Shown here in pieces: positions 37,743 to 46,431 of a DNA stretch of 64,000 nt. The notes beneath the pieces are model-generated. The model worked only from the letters and a program-made list of their open reading frames with translations. It was not told the origin of the DNA and did no database searches. The DNA is from a virus: positions 1 to 64,000 of IMG/VR virus record IMGVR_UViG_3300027847_002504; one strand, written 5' to 3'. How positions within the stretch are numbered: the first letter of the stretch is position 1; each line of letters starts with the position of its first letter. Both the position numbers and the translations under genes were made by a program.

Positions 37743-38402
37743 TCATTCTTCACTTTGTATCCTGCACACTCTCTCTATGGGATCATCAGTGAAGTTGGCT
37801 TTGGTCCAGCTTTTATACCATATCTCATCTGTTTGGACATGGTCATGTCGAACGCACTTTGCTATGTTATCACTGAAGAACTTGTTTGAGAAAGCCTCTT
37901 TGTTTCTGACAACGTATCCTTCGCAAGCCCCTCCGAATTCGGATTCGATTGGGATCGGGTGCTTCTCCAATTTTTTACTATTTTTATAAATAGTCGGAAC
38001 TGTGTCAAACCCAAAGTGCTTGGCGACCTCAACCGTGTCTCCCCAGGAAAACCATTCTTTGTCATATAAAACGGCGAAGACGAAAAACGCACTCGGTAAC
38101 CCTCCATACTCGATAGAATGCGTAGCATACATGTTCTCGCCGTAAATATACATGGATCTGGGGATCGAATGCTTGATCATGCCATACATTGTGGAAACAA
38201 GGGTTCTCCATTTCGTACTGGGACTGTCTACCGATCTTGCGTGAACTCGGTCAAGAGACATAACGGTATTCTCGCCGTCGAGTTTCTCAAGATAAACAAC
38301 TTCCTTGCCAATGAAACAATCTTCAGTTTCAAGGATTCTGTCTTCCTTGTCACTCTTCCGGTTGGGAGACCACGTCAAGTGGGGGGGGTGTGGGTATTCC
38401 AT
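37743..38402 (-). CDS. Rnl2-type RNA ligase
   Basis: 219 residues with the nucleotidyltransferase motifs of T4 Rnl2-like ligases: motif I E-K-L-D-G-E-N (adenylated Lys40), motif III Y-G-E-N-M-Y-A, motif IV E-G-Y-V-V-R, motif V A-K-C-V-R. It seals nicks in RNA. It is shorter than T4 Rnl2 (334 residues) and seems to lack the C-terminal domain. Starts M-E-Y-P-x-x-P-H-L, as in such short ligases. The start overlaps the upstream gene. Confidence 0.88.
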   Translation of the reverse strand: MEYPHPPHLTWSPNRKSDKEDRILETEDCFIGKEVVYLEKLDGENTVMSLDRVHARSVDSPSTKWRTLVSTMYGMIKHSIPRSMYIYGENMYATHSIEYGGLPSAFFVFAVLYDKEWFSWGDTVEVAKHFGFDTVPTIYKNSKKLEKHPIPIESEFGGACEGYVVRNKEAFSNKFFSDNIAKCVRHDHVQTDEIWYKSWTKANFTDDPIERVCRIQSEE

Positions 38403-38688
38403 TTTTCCAGAACCTCGGTGCGTTATTAGGCATAACTCCCTGTATTTTACTTAACACAGAGAGTATTGTAACACCATCTGGAAGGTTTTCAAGGTTGATG
38501 ACTATAATTTTCTTGTCGTCGGAAATCCTCAAAAGCCTGTTCCGTACCACCCATTCCTGGCGACCAGTAAATAACGAATGATGATGGCGTCTGAATATCT
38601 TTTCCAAGAATTTGATGACTATTCCTTGCTTGCAACTTTTGAGCCCCTTGTTTTAAGGGGTTGGATCTGGGTTAATTGGATCTGACAT
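38350..38688 (-). CDS. Hypothetical protein interrupted by an in-frame TAA
   Basis: GGAG eight bases upstream fixes the ATG at 38688, but TAA at 38653-38655 (codon 12) closes the frame; the same frame then stays open to 38350 with coding character (I-I-V-I-N-L-E-N-L-P-D-G-V). Overlaps the RNA ligase start by 53 bases. Function unknown. Confidence 0.5.
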
Positions 38689-38725
38689 GTGTAATTCTCC
38701 GTTTTGTTATATGGTTACTTGATGA

Positions 38726-39607
38726 TTAAACGTCAGAGACGAACTGTTCGGCTGTGCAGGTCTGCATACCGTTTCGCTTGCATTCCGCAAAGAACTCATC
38801 GGTCGCGGTAACGACTTCGGGGATCGGAACGTCTGCCGTGCAGTCTTCCACCAACAAAGTCTTCTTGAGGAACTTGTCCCCGAAGTGGTTGATGATATCG
38901 GAGAAGGTCCAACGGAGGCAGTGTGTTCTTGCGAATCCGAAGAGGACGAAGAGATCGGCCTTGTCGAATCTTGCAATGAAGTCGGTGTCAATCCAGGTCT
39001 GGCGGTCTGCCGGGTCTTCAAAATCAGCCCCTACTGCCGAGTACCACTCAGTACGAGTGTTCTGCCCCTTCAACTTCCAGTTGATGGCGGACCAGTTGCC
39101 TTCGCACCATTCCCGGATTGCTCTCGAAACGGGAGGGTAGACGCGCCAACCATTTTCTCCGATGATGCAATGCTTTGGCCAAATACAAAGCGGGTTTCTG
39201 TTCCTATCTCGGAGACCTGGAAGATAGCTTTTCTCAATCCAGTCTTGGGACTTCGGACAGTACGTCTTCCATTTGGCATTCGGCCCCGTGAAGTCGTCGA
39301 GCGTGATGATGTCAAATGGGTTGGGCATGTTTCCGTCGTTGTCGCGGTAGTAGTCGGCATGTGCAACATGGACAGATCTGTGGGAGTCCAAGCTGACGCT
39401 GAGGCCATCAAACTTCTTCTTGCTCTTGGTGATCATGTTCGCGATGTTGTAGCACCCTTTCTCAGCGCCGGGGACGTAGAGCGCGCCGGGCTTCTCTATT
39501 TCCGCTGTGAATTCACACGTGTTTGGATTTGTTGGGTCATACCCTGGCATACCGGGGTGGCAGAAATCCCACTGGGGATCGATGCAGAGACCTTCGATTT
39601 TGGACAT
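38726..39607 (-). CDS. pncA: Isochorismatase-family hydrolase, nicotinamidase-like
   Basis: 293 residues. C-I-D-P-Q-W-D-F-C-H-P-G carries the catalytic Asp and metal-binding D-x-H-like region, D-S-H follows in the middle and W-P-K-H-C-I-x-G is the Lys-containing motif of nicotinamidases, which turn nicotinamide into nicotinic acid for NAD salvage. The usual catalytic Cys region is F-A-R-T-H-C-L-R. GC content is clearly higher than in flanking genes, which suggests recent acquisition. A promoter is at 39681-39709. Confidence 0.75.
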   Translation of the reverse strand: MSKIEGLCIDPQWDFCHPGMPGYDPTNPNTCEFTAEIEKPGALYVPGAEKGCYNIANMITKSKKKFDGLSVSLDSHRSVHVAHADYYRDNDGNMPNPFDIITLDDFTGPNAKWKTYCPKSQDWIEKSYLPGLRDRNRNPLCIWPKHCIIGENGWRVYPPVSRAIREWCEGNWSAINWKLKGQNTRTEWYSAVGADFEDPADRQTWIDTDFIARFDKADLFVLFGFARTHCLRWTFSDIINHFGDKFLKKTLLVEDCTADVPIPEVVTATDEFFAECKRNGMQTCTAEQFVSDV

Positions 39608-39680
39608 AATGTTACCCTTTCGTTTGGTTGTTACCGCTTGTGTCAATCTGACACTATCTACTACTTACTAAAACACCAAT

Positions 39681-39709
39681 AACATAGTATGTGAACGTAT
39701 GGTTGTCAA
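39681..39709 (-). promoter_or_regulatory. Promoter of the nicotinamidase gene
   Basis: On the minus strand TTGACA (39709-39704), 17 bases, TATGTT (39686-39681). Confidence 0.65.
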
Positions 39710-39714
39710 CCAAG

Positions 39715-40446
39715 TTCTAACTATTTTCAATTCTTCTTCTTCGTTGAGGAATATAGCTGATGCGATTGCTCTGGCTATCTATTTTTTCCGTGAACCTTAT
39801 GGTACACTGAAGCGAACTTTTCCTCGTCTTTGAAGTAGAGGTATGCAATGTGTTCTTTTTCTCTGTTCATCTCCCACTTATCATTCGCTATCACGAGATC
39901 CCCATCGGCTGCGTTCCTTGATGCTGTAACCGCCACTTTCAATCCTTCATTCCCAGCATCGACTTCAAACTTTAAGCTAACAAGGAACGTGTTCGTGTCC
40001 CAGATTGTGTGCCTTTGATGCGCCAGCCATCTTTTTCTAAGGTTTCAAGATTACGCTGTGTCGCTGGATGATTCAAACATCCTTGGATTCATCGCGGGAT
40101 ACATGACTTTAGCAGCATCATTATTCATTGCCAAGTTTACCGTAGACAACAAATCGTCTGCTATCCAATTTGCAAATTTCACAATAATGTTGGCTGTTCC
40201 GGGGGCTATAAGAAATATCTCTGCCCAATCTGCAAGATCGATGTGTTTAATGGCGACGGAAGATTCCAAGGGGTTATTAAACTGACCATCGAAGCACTCT
40301 GCTTGGAAACACAATTTACCAACGAAGAAAGCGGCGTTGTCGGTCATTACGACCTTGACTTCATGGCCAGTGCTATTGAGCCCGCTGACTATGCTTGGGG
40401 TTTTGTAGACAGATATGCTGGATGACACTCCAAGAAGAACTCTCAT
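39715..40446 (-). pseudogene. coaBC: CoaBC (Dfp) remnant with several frameshifts
   Basis: The first 125 residues read like phosphopantothenoylcysteine decarboxylase (V-L-L-G-V-S-S-S-I-S-V-Y, D-L-A-D-W-A-E, A-P-G-T-A-N, A-M-N-P-R-M). After a one-base change near 40067 the frame continues A-T-Q-R-N-L-E-T-L. A second change near 39995 leads to T-F-L-V-S-L-K-F-E and L-V-I-A-N-D-K, which belong to the synthetase (CoaB) half, but the CTP/substrate loop between is missing. A third shift near 39760 gives an E-rich tail. Multiple lesions plus a deletion mean decay is as likely as error. Intact enzymes act in coenzyme A synthesis. Confidence 0.6.
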
Positions 40447-40499
40447 TACTTAACCTCGCACTTTGTTGATTAGTTATGAGGAAATGTAGCACAGGGTTC

Positions 40500-41330
40500 T
40501 TAGGATTCAAGCTTTTCTGAAGAAATAGCCACCTCGACCCCTCTTATCAAATCAGCAAGAGGGGGCTTGTATGAGGATGTGGTGTAGAGTTTCATTAATT
40601 CCGGTGTCTCTCTGTTGGACCACGGGTGATAATGACAAATCTTGAATGGGTTCCATGCTTTTCCTTTCTTTCTGTCGTGGAACAATCTTTGGTCTCCACA
40701 ACTCCATGAAAATATTGGGGTCTTACACCAAAGGGACAACACCATGGTTCCTGATGACGGACCAAGAACAAGCGCCGCTTGTTTTATTTTAGTTATGGCG
40801 ACATTAATGTCGTCTGATCGCCAATCCGCCCCTTTTCCTTTAACGTATGCGGAATGCATGGGGAGTCCAATGAATCCTATTTCAAATCCACGGTCAATTA
40901 AGTAGTCGAGAAGAGCGTTATATTGGTCTCGCCAGTTTCTGCCCGTCTTTGTTCTGGGGAACTCTCTGGCGTGGACAAGGATTAATTTCTTGTTGACTGT
41001 TCTGGGGATATCTGTTCTTATTTCCTTGGGTCTTTTTCCCATTCCTCGGATTGACTGAGGATGATAATGTATTTTCAATTGGTCATAAGAGTACTTTTCT
41101 AAATCGGCATTTTTGAAGTTGCAGTTTTTGAAATCTTTCCCAAGCCCACTCGCCCTCATTTCAAGTCCGTGGGATATGAATTTAACATTCATGTCTGAGT
41201 ACATTCCCTCTACAGAGGGAAAGCTCAATACGGTGACATCAAAATGTTTTTGTAGCTCGTTTACTTCGGGTATGGCTGTCATTATCTCCCACCCGAACTC
41301 TCCGAACCATCCATATAGTAGTTTCTTCAT
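40500..41330 (-). CDS. GT-B-type glycosyltransferase-like protein
   Basis: 276 residues. L-L-Y-G-W-F-G-E-F-G-W-E-I at the start and A-A-L-V-L-G-P-S-S-G-T-M-V-L in the C-terminal half resemble the donor-binding part of GT9-like enzymes. Ends directly at the next gene's start, in a run with the sulfotransferase-like and methyltransferase genes. Confidence 0.55.
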   Translation of the reverse strand: MKKLLYGWFGEFGWEIMTAIPEVNELQKHFDVTVLSFPSVEGMYSDMNVKFISHGLEMRASGLGKDFKNCNFKNADLEKYSYDQLKIHYHPQSIRGMGKRPKEIRTDIPRTVNKKLILVHAREFPRTKTGRNWRDQYNALLDYLIDRGFEIGFIGLPMHSAYVKGKGADWRSDDINVAITKIKQAALVLGPSSGTMVLSLWCKTPIFSWSCGDQRLFHDRKKGKAWNPFKICHYHPWSNRETPELMKLYTTSSYKPPLADLIRGVEVAISSEKLES

Positions 41331-42017
41331 TTAAATACCTATTTCATTTACTTGTCTGTAAAGAGACGCTAACTCTTCATCATTAATAAGATCATTGTAT
41401 TCCTCATTTCCTATGAATTCCGTCCACCTTTCAAGAACGCCAAGATTTCTTGAGTTCTTTATTTTCTTCCCATCAAACGAACTACCTCTAATTCCAACTT
41501 TTTTTATTCCCTCATCGGTGAATTCCAATCCTAATTTTTCAGATATTTGATTTCGGTATTCTCTTATCGTATACCACCTACCAAAATTCACAACAACCTT
41601 GTTGCTCAAATAAGAGGTTTCCCCTATCGCTTCTTTTGCGTAGCCTTTCCACAAGCGGACTGTGGACTCATCCATAAACATTCTTTTATCATCTTGATTT
41701 TTTCTAAGACGACTTGCGAACAAGTTATATGGATCTCTGATAAACAAAATATTTGTAATGGTATCGAAATCACTGATATTCTGTTTTATTATACCATCGG
41801 TGCCATTATTAAATCCAGGTATGACATCTAATTTTATGTCTTCAAAGCCAAATATAATATTGTCTTTGTCGGCAGCGGACGCGCCACCGCTAAGTGGTTG
41901 TCTTATGTTGGTATTATTGACAAAGCCGTAATTTGAGAAGTGCGGGAATAGCCACTCTTCAAAACCATGAGCGCCACTTCTTTTTAATGACCACACGATG
42001 TAAATATTCTTTGACAT
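41331..42017 (-). CDS. Sulfotransferase-like protein (paralogue of 37004)
   Basis: 228 residues. L-K-R-S-G-A-H-G-F-E-E-W-L and N-I-L-F-I-R-D-P-Y-N-L-F-A-S-R-L match the two PAPS-binding regions of the protein at 37004; both also share G-S-S-F-D-G-K and an R-W-x-x-(Y/F) end. Probably a duplicated gene with a different acceptor. Confidence 0.68.
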   Translation of the reverse strand: MSKNIYIVWSLKRSGAHGFEEWLFPHFSNYGFVNNTNIRQPLSGGASAADKDNIIFGFEDIKLDVIPGFNNGTDGIIKQNISDFDTITNILFIRDPYNLFASRLRKNQDDKRMFMDESTVRLWKGYAKEAIGETSYLSNKVVVNFGRWYTIREYRNQISEKLGLEFTDEGIKKVGIRGSSFDGKKIKNSRNLGVLERWTEFIGNEEYNDLINDEELASLYRQVNEIGI

Positions 42018-42018
42018 A

Positions 42019-42624
42019 TTATGCCTTCGTTAATATTACATTTCCCCGAAGACCACTCTCTCGAATGTCAACATTCTTTAATCTTGGGCCAAACTCTTCA
42101 ATAAAATCATTGACGCCCAACTTTACACTTTCTATATATGTGTAATCGTCAATGAGAATGGTTCCGCCGGATGAACATGCTTCAAAACATATCTTAAGAT
42201 CATGCAAGCAATTCGCTCTTCTGTGGTTTCCATCGACGTGGCAAAAGTCAAATTCACCTGGGATTTCATCTAACTTAAAAGTATTCTGATGCATCAATGT
42301 AATATCTGCATCGGGAAAATTCCTATCGAGCATTTCTCTGACAATTGGGAAAGTGTCTTCATTCTTTGCGCCGCCATGCCCACCATTGATCATATCAATG
42401 CCAAGATAGGTAGCGTTTGGTCGCGCTCTCAAAAAACTGAAAGCTGAATATCCGTAGCGGACTCCAATCTCAACAATTCGGGGAATGTCTGGCAGGGTCG
42501 CGTCAGTGCAAAAGTCGAACTTCTCTTTGTAGTAGTTGTAAAACTTTGGGGTTGTAATTCTTTGGCGCTCCTTTTCGGTTATCGCCATATCACCCCATTC
42601 TTGAATTTCTGGAAATTTATTCAA
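42019..42624 (-). CDS. Class I SAM-dependent methyltransferase (Methyltransf_24 type)
   Basis: 201 residues. I-V-E-I-G-V-R-Y-G-Y-S motif I, Y-L-G-I-D-M motif II, F-D-F-C-H-V-D-G-N-H with the metal/active-site Asp-His, and G-G-T-I-L-I-D-D-Y. This type methylates sugars or small molecules. One base separates it from the sulfotransferase-like gene. Confidence 0.82.
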   Translation of the reverse strand: MNKFPEIQEWGDMAITEKERQRITTPKFYNYYKEKFDFCTDATLPDIPRIVEIGVRYGYSAFSFLRARPNATYLGIDMINGGHGGAKNEDTFPIVREMLDRNFPDADITLMHQNTFKLDEIPGEFDFCHVDGNHRRANCLHDLKICFEACSSGGTILIDDYTYIESVKLGVNDFIEEFGPRLKNVDIRESGLRGNVILTKA

Positions 42625-42644
42625 TCTGCACTCCTTGATTTGTG

Positions 42645-43271
42645 TTATCTACCACAGCATTTTTTATACTTTTTCGGTTTTCCATCTATCGCCTTGCCGC
42701 AGGGGCATGGGTCATTTCTTTGGACTTTCTTTTCAACTCTAACGAATGCTTCTTTTGCTTGCTTGATTATCTCTTCGACACCAAGAAGATGGTCCATCTC
42801 ATGTTGCCAGACTTGTGATGGGAATCTTCCCAAGTCTTGATTTTCTATGTGGTCCCCGTTCAAATTCCAGTATGACACATTTACCCTGAGATGTCTTTGG
42901 GCGTGAACTCTAAATCCTGGCCAACTAAGACAGCCCTCTATCTCACTGACTGGATTCCCAAATTTTTCGTTTATGGTAGGGTTGATCGCAATATTGATAG
43001 GGCATGTCGCATTCATCTCGTTTCTCCAGATGAAAAATGGACAATCCAATCTCTTGCCTTTTCTGGCAACTTGGTTGGCTGCTAATCCAAGGGCGTTTTC
43101 TATGGAGTTCGAGAACTTTACAAAGCGGTCAACAAGGTCGTAGTTCCCCTTGATCCAATCGGGTGTGTCGGCGGGGTCTAAATGAGTCACTTTAGGGGTT
43201 TGTTGAAACGTTATGATAGAAAATTCAGGTGGGTCAGCAATTTTCTGCCCGTCATTCAATGATTCATTCAT
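42645..43271 (-). CDS. def: Peptide deformylase fused to a SEC-C zinc motif
   Basis: 208 residues. Motif 1 A-L-G-L-A-A-N-Q, motif 2 E-G-C-L-S-W-P-G and motif 3 Q-H-E-M-D-H-L give the metal ligands (Cys, two His) and catalytic Glu of peptide deformylase, which removes the N-formyl group from new proteins. Residues about 186-206 (D-P-C-P-C-G-K...K-Y-K-K-C-C-G) are a SEC-C motif, which in SecA and others binds zinc and ribosomes or SecB. The fusion could hold the enzyme at the ribosome. Overlaps the upstream small gene by 8 bases. Confidence 0.92.
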   Translation of the reverse strand: MNESLNDGQKIADPPEFSIITFQQTPKVTHLDPADTPDWIKGNYDLVDRFVKFSNSIENALGLAANQVARKGKRLDCPFFIWRNEMNATCPINIAINPTINEKFGNPVSEIEGCLSWPGFRVHAQRHLRVNVSYWNLNGDHIENQDLGRFPSQVWQHEMDHLLGVEEIIKQAKEAFVRVEKKVQRNDPCPCGKAIDGKPKKYKKCCGR

Positions 43272-43458
43272 AGTATTTTATTTGCTCTCTTAGTTGTTTT
43301 TCAAATTCGGGATCGCAGTGTTCCCTTATATATAACGTGCCTAATTCGAAATGCAAGTCGTCTTGGTCGTTTGCTAAAGTTTTTAGCCCGTCATATGTGC
43401 ATTTCCCACCATTGTCGTCATTTTCCCCTACGCTTACTAATTTTTTATAATGATCCAC
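43264..43458 (-). CDS. Small hypothetical protein
   Basis: 64 residues, acidic, two Cys and three His; overlaps the deformylase start. No family recognised. Confidence 0.5.
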   Translation of the reverse strand: MDHYKKLVSVGENDDNGGKCTYDGLKTLANDQDDLHFELGTLYIREHCDPEFEKQLREQIKYYE

Positions 43459-43478
43459 GTAATACCCTTCAGTGAGAG

Positions 43479-44342
43479 TTATTCACCTTCTGGTTCTATC
43501 ATTCCGTACATTCTTTCCAAATTCTTCCTTGCAGCCGATTGTTTTTCTTCTCTCTTGTCGTCACATTCGGCGATGGTCTTACTTTGATCGTAGATGAATT
43601 CATAACTCCATTCGTCAAGAAATCCCATAACACTCTCGATTGGAATGAAATAGCTCATATGAGTGATCGTTTCGACATCAAACATCATTGGTCTAACCGT
43701 AACTCTGGCCGGGACTCCAACAAATTCATATTGAGCCCTCTCATAACTGTATCTAAAGACCGATCCTCCAGACGATCCATAAATAGAGTTGTAGGTTCCC
43801 ATATTATATCTGGCATTGTTTATATCCGCATCCATATAGACCACATTTCCAGAAGTACTAATCGGTGGGACGCCAAGCTGTGCTCCAATTGCGATTATTT
43901 CATCATAAATATGAATATCTTCCGTGCTGCCTTCGGGGATGATTAATGCTACATGTTCGGCTTTTGTCGTATCTCTAACTTGAAGTAGGGCCAAATCTAA
44001 TTGAGCGTCATAGGCTACAATATCCGCGTCTAAAGACGTTTGCCCAACGTTTCTTGATAGATCGTTGTACTTGAACAACTCAACCTGGGCAATGGACCTA
44101 TTTTCTTTTTTAATCTTTCTCCCAAGCTTTGGGTCCCATTCTTCAGAAACACAAATTAAATCTTCAACAACATGGTGATTTGTCAAAACGAATGTTTTTG
44201 AGAACTTCTTTTTTGCAGATTCTGGCTTGGAGAATAATATCGTTCCAGACCCCCCGGCCTGATCGGCTCTTATTCTTACAGATGTGTAAAGCATCTCTTC
44301 ATGCATCTTCTTGATGTCTGGGACTTCCTTTTTAGTCGGCAT
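43479..44342 (-). CDS. Trypsin-like serine protease, cytoplasmic type
   Basis: 287 residues with the chymotrypsin-fold triad: His in L-T-N-H-H-V-V (about 57), Asp in L-D-L-A-L-L (about 116), Ser in G-S-S-G-G-S (about 191). No signal peptide and no PDZ domain are seen, so it would act inside the host or in the virion. It could process phage structural proteins or cut host proteins; which is not clear. Confidence 0.85.
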   Translation of the reverse strand: MPTKKEVPDIKKMHEEMLYTSVRIRADQAGGSGTILFSKPESAKKKFSKTFVLTNHHVVEDLICVSEEWDPKLGRKIKKENRSIAQVELFKYNDLSRNVGQTSLDADIVAYDAQLDLALLQVRDTTKAEHVALIIPEGSTEDIHIYDEIIAIGAQLGVPPISTSGNVVYMDADINNARYNMGTYNSIYGSSGGSVFRYSYERAQYEFVGVPARVTVRPMMFDVETITHMSYFIPIESVMGFLDEWSYEFIYDQSKTIAECDDKREEKQSAARKNLERMYGMIEPEGE

Positions 44343-44362
44343 GGCTCTCTCCTTGGTTTGAT

Positions 44363-44608
44363 TTAAGACAGTGATAAAGAAATTTCGCCAGATTTTGAGC
44401 CCTTAATGTTCAGATTGACATTAAACCCTTCTCTCACTCTTTTGTTTTCACCAATTATGTACGCTCTCAATGCAGATTCTACTGCCTGTGAAATAATCTC
44501 GCAATCCTTAACATCCTGAGGGGAAAATTTAACACCCTCACCGTCATCAGGGTCTTCTTCGTTTTCGCTCGTCTTTATTGCTTTAAGTTGTCTGCTAATT
44601 TTTATCAT
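44363..44608 (-). CDS. Small hypothetical protein
   Basis: 81 residues, acidic N-terminal third and a beta C-terminus. In an operon-like run with the protease and the two genes upstream. Confidence 0.5.
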   Translation of the reverse strand: MIKISRQLKAIKTSENEEDPDDGEGVKFSPQDVKDCEIISQAVESALRAYIIGENKRVREGFNVNLNIKGSKSGEISLSLS

Positions 44609-44615
44609 AATTCAC

Positions 44616-45014
44616 CTATTTATAAAAAACTATCCCTATTTTACCACCAGTTTGCTGATCGGCATTGTCTTCGTCTTCTTCTTCGTCTTCAAATTCGTAA
44701 TCGTCTTCATCGAATTCTTCGCCCTCGTCTTCAAAAACGAAAACGTCTTCATCGTCGTCCTCATCTCCATCCTCAACTGAGGCGCTTTGAATGACAAGGA
44801 CCGCCTCTTTAATAGAGTTTCTCTTAGACCTAACCAGTTCTCCGAGAGCTATTAATGCCTTATCTGTGACCTCATATAGTGGAGCTTCAAAAAACTCTCC
44901 ACTGATCGTTGGCATTGACGCTCTTCCAGACTCTAAATTACCGACTGTCGCATGTTGCTCAAAAAGGTAATTTGGAACCTCGTTCTCGTCTATAAAATCT
45001 AATGTTATTTTCAT
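44616..45014 (-). CDS. Acidic-tail protein
   Basis: 132 residues; residues about 83-118 are nearly all Asp/Glu, with scattered Phe and Tyr, like nucleic-acid-mimic or histone-chaperone-type tails. N-terminal half not recognised. A DNA-mimic role is speculative. Confidence 0.55.
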   Translation of the reverse strand: MKITLDFIDENEVPNYLFEQHATVGNLESGRASMPTISGEFFEAPLYEVTDKALIALGELVRSKRNSIKEAVLVIQSASVEDGDEDDDEDVFVFEDEGEEFDEDDYEFEDEEEDEDNADQQTGGKIGIVFYK

Positions 45015-45027
45015 GACTCGCTACTGT

Positions 45028-45384
45028 TTATACGTTAAAGTCTTTTCCGGGAACTAAGATTTGGCTCTCCGCTTCATTTCTACTCAATTCGATTGCTGCG
45101 TTGGCTACCTCTTCAAAGGATTCGAAAGCGCTTTTTAGATCCGTCCCGTCTGAGAATGGGAATGTAAAAGGAACCGGCTCCCCTGTCTGATTGTACCCCA
45201 TAGCCGATCCAATCAAGATCTTTTTTCCAGTTTTACTCACCTCATTACCACTCAATAGGGTGATTTCCGAAAGAACCTTAATTTGCTTCCCAGAGTTTTT
45301 GTCAAAATACTCTTCTGATGTGTAATACTCTGGTGGCAACTCGGTTGCTTCACTATCTTCTATATCAATATTTTCTTCTGTCAT
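45028..45384 (-). CDS. Hypothetical protein
   Basis: 118 residues, acidic N-terminus, no motif. Same run of minus-strand genes. Confidence 0.5.
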   Translation of the reverse strand: MTEENIDIEDSEATELPPEYYTSEEYFDKNSGKQIKVLSEITLLSGNEVSKTGKKILIGSAMGYNQTGEPVPFTFPFSDGTDLKSAFESFEEVANAAIELSRNEAESQILVPGKDFNV

Positions 45385-45409
45385 TGTAAAAACCCTCTTT
45401 TTGTTTAGA

Positions 45410-46429
45410 TTATATTATAAGTTCTGTTTCTTTTTGATGTCTTTCTATTTCATCAATAGTTATTGTTGCAGCACCGTGCTTACCTACCACCACCCCAGCT
45501 GCGTTATTTGAGAATGAAGACGCTTCAACTGCGTCTCCACAAACAGCATAACTGGCTGTTAATGAGGCTATTACGGTGTCGCCAGCGCCTGATACATCAA
45601 AAACTTCTATTGCCTTGGTGGGAATATGCTTGAAATCTCCTCTACCTTCTACCAAAAGCATCCCGTCTGATCCGAGAGTTATTAATAATAAGACGGGCTT
45701 AAAAATACTAAAGATAGAATTCGCCACAAGTTCAAGTTGTTCATCCTCCAATGGGTTTTCCCATTCGTGATAATCCCGCATCCCAACCAATTCAAATGCC
45801 TCTTGCCTATTTGGGGTCATTATGGTCACCCCAGCCATTTCGAGTTTGTTTTTTATACATGGATCAATGGCAACTGGTATTTTAGCCTTTTTACAAGCAG
45901 AAATGACCTCTGTGACGATTCTTTGAGTGATTACGCCCTTCGCATAGTCTTCAATTATTATTGCGTCGTACAGGCCTTTTGAGAGATCCTCAGTGAGAAG
46001 GCCTATTAGAAGGGTTTCCATCCTTTCGCATATTTTTTTCGCTTCTTCTTTATCGTACCTAACGATTTGATGGTCATTGGCAATAACTCTTGTCTTAACA
46101 GTTGTCTCTCGATACTCTTCGGAGCCAGACGCTATTAAGGATCGGCTCGTTTCAATACCAATTTTTTGCATTAGATTGAATAGTTCAGTCCCATCGTTAT
46201 CTGATCCAACAATTCCCATTGCCGTAACTTTGCATCCTAATGTCGCAAGATTTGCTGCAACGTTAGCCGCTCCACCTGGAACTGATCTTTCAGATTTTAT
46301 TATTACAATCGGAACTGGAGCCTCTGGAGAAAGCCGAACTGCATCTCCAACAATATATTTGTCCAGCATTAGATCTCCAATCACAAGAATTCTTGTGTTG
46401 GCAAATCTGCCCTTAAAATGCTCGTACAT
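45410..46429 (-). CDS. PfkB-family heptose-7-phosphate kinase (HldE/RfaE N-terminal type)
   Basis: 339 residues. V-P-G-G-A-A-N-V-A-A-N-L (ribokinase signature), I-V-G-S-D-N-D-G, Y-A-K-G-V, and D-V-S-G-A-G-D-T-V with the catalytic Asp match the kinase half of HldE, which phosphorylates D-glycero-manno-heptose 7-phosphate at C1. The nucleotidyltransferase half is encoded separately at 55235. Pathway: ADP-heptose, donor for LPS core or for GT9-type transferases. Confidence 0.85.
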   Translation of the reverse strand: MYEHFKGRFANTRILVIGDLMLDKYIVGDAVRLSPEAPVPIVIIKSERSVPGGAANVAANLATLGCKVTAMGIVGSDNDGTELFNLMQKIGIETSRSLIASGSEEYRETTVKTRVIANDHQIVRYDKEEAKKICERMETLLIGLLTEDLSKGLYDAIIIEDYAKGVITQRIVTEVISACKKAKIPVAIDPCIKNKLEMAGVTIMTPNRQEAFELVGMRDYHEWENPLEDEQLELVANSIFSIFKPVLLLITLGSDGMLLVEGRGDFKHIPTKAIEVFDVSGAGDTVIASLTASYAVCGDAVEASSFSNNAAGVVVGKHGAATITIDEIERHQKETELII

Positions 46430-46431
46430 AT

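Noticed and set aside
38754-39682. Long + strand ORFs opposite the nicotinamidase gene
   Set aside because: High GC of the real gene opens the antisense frames; translations show no family features.
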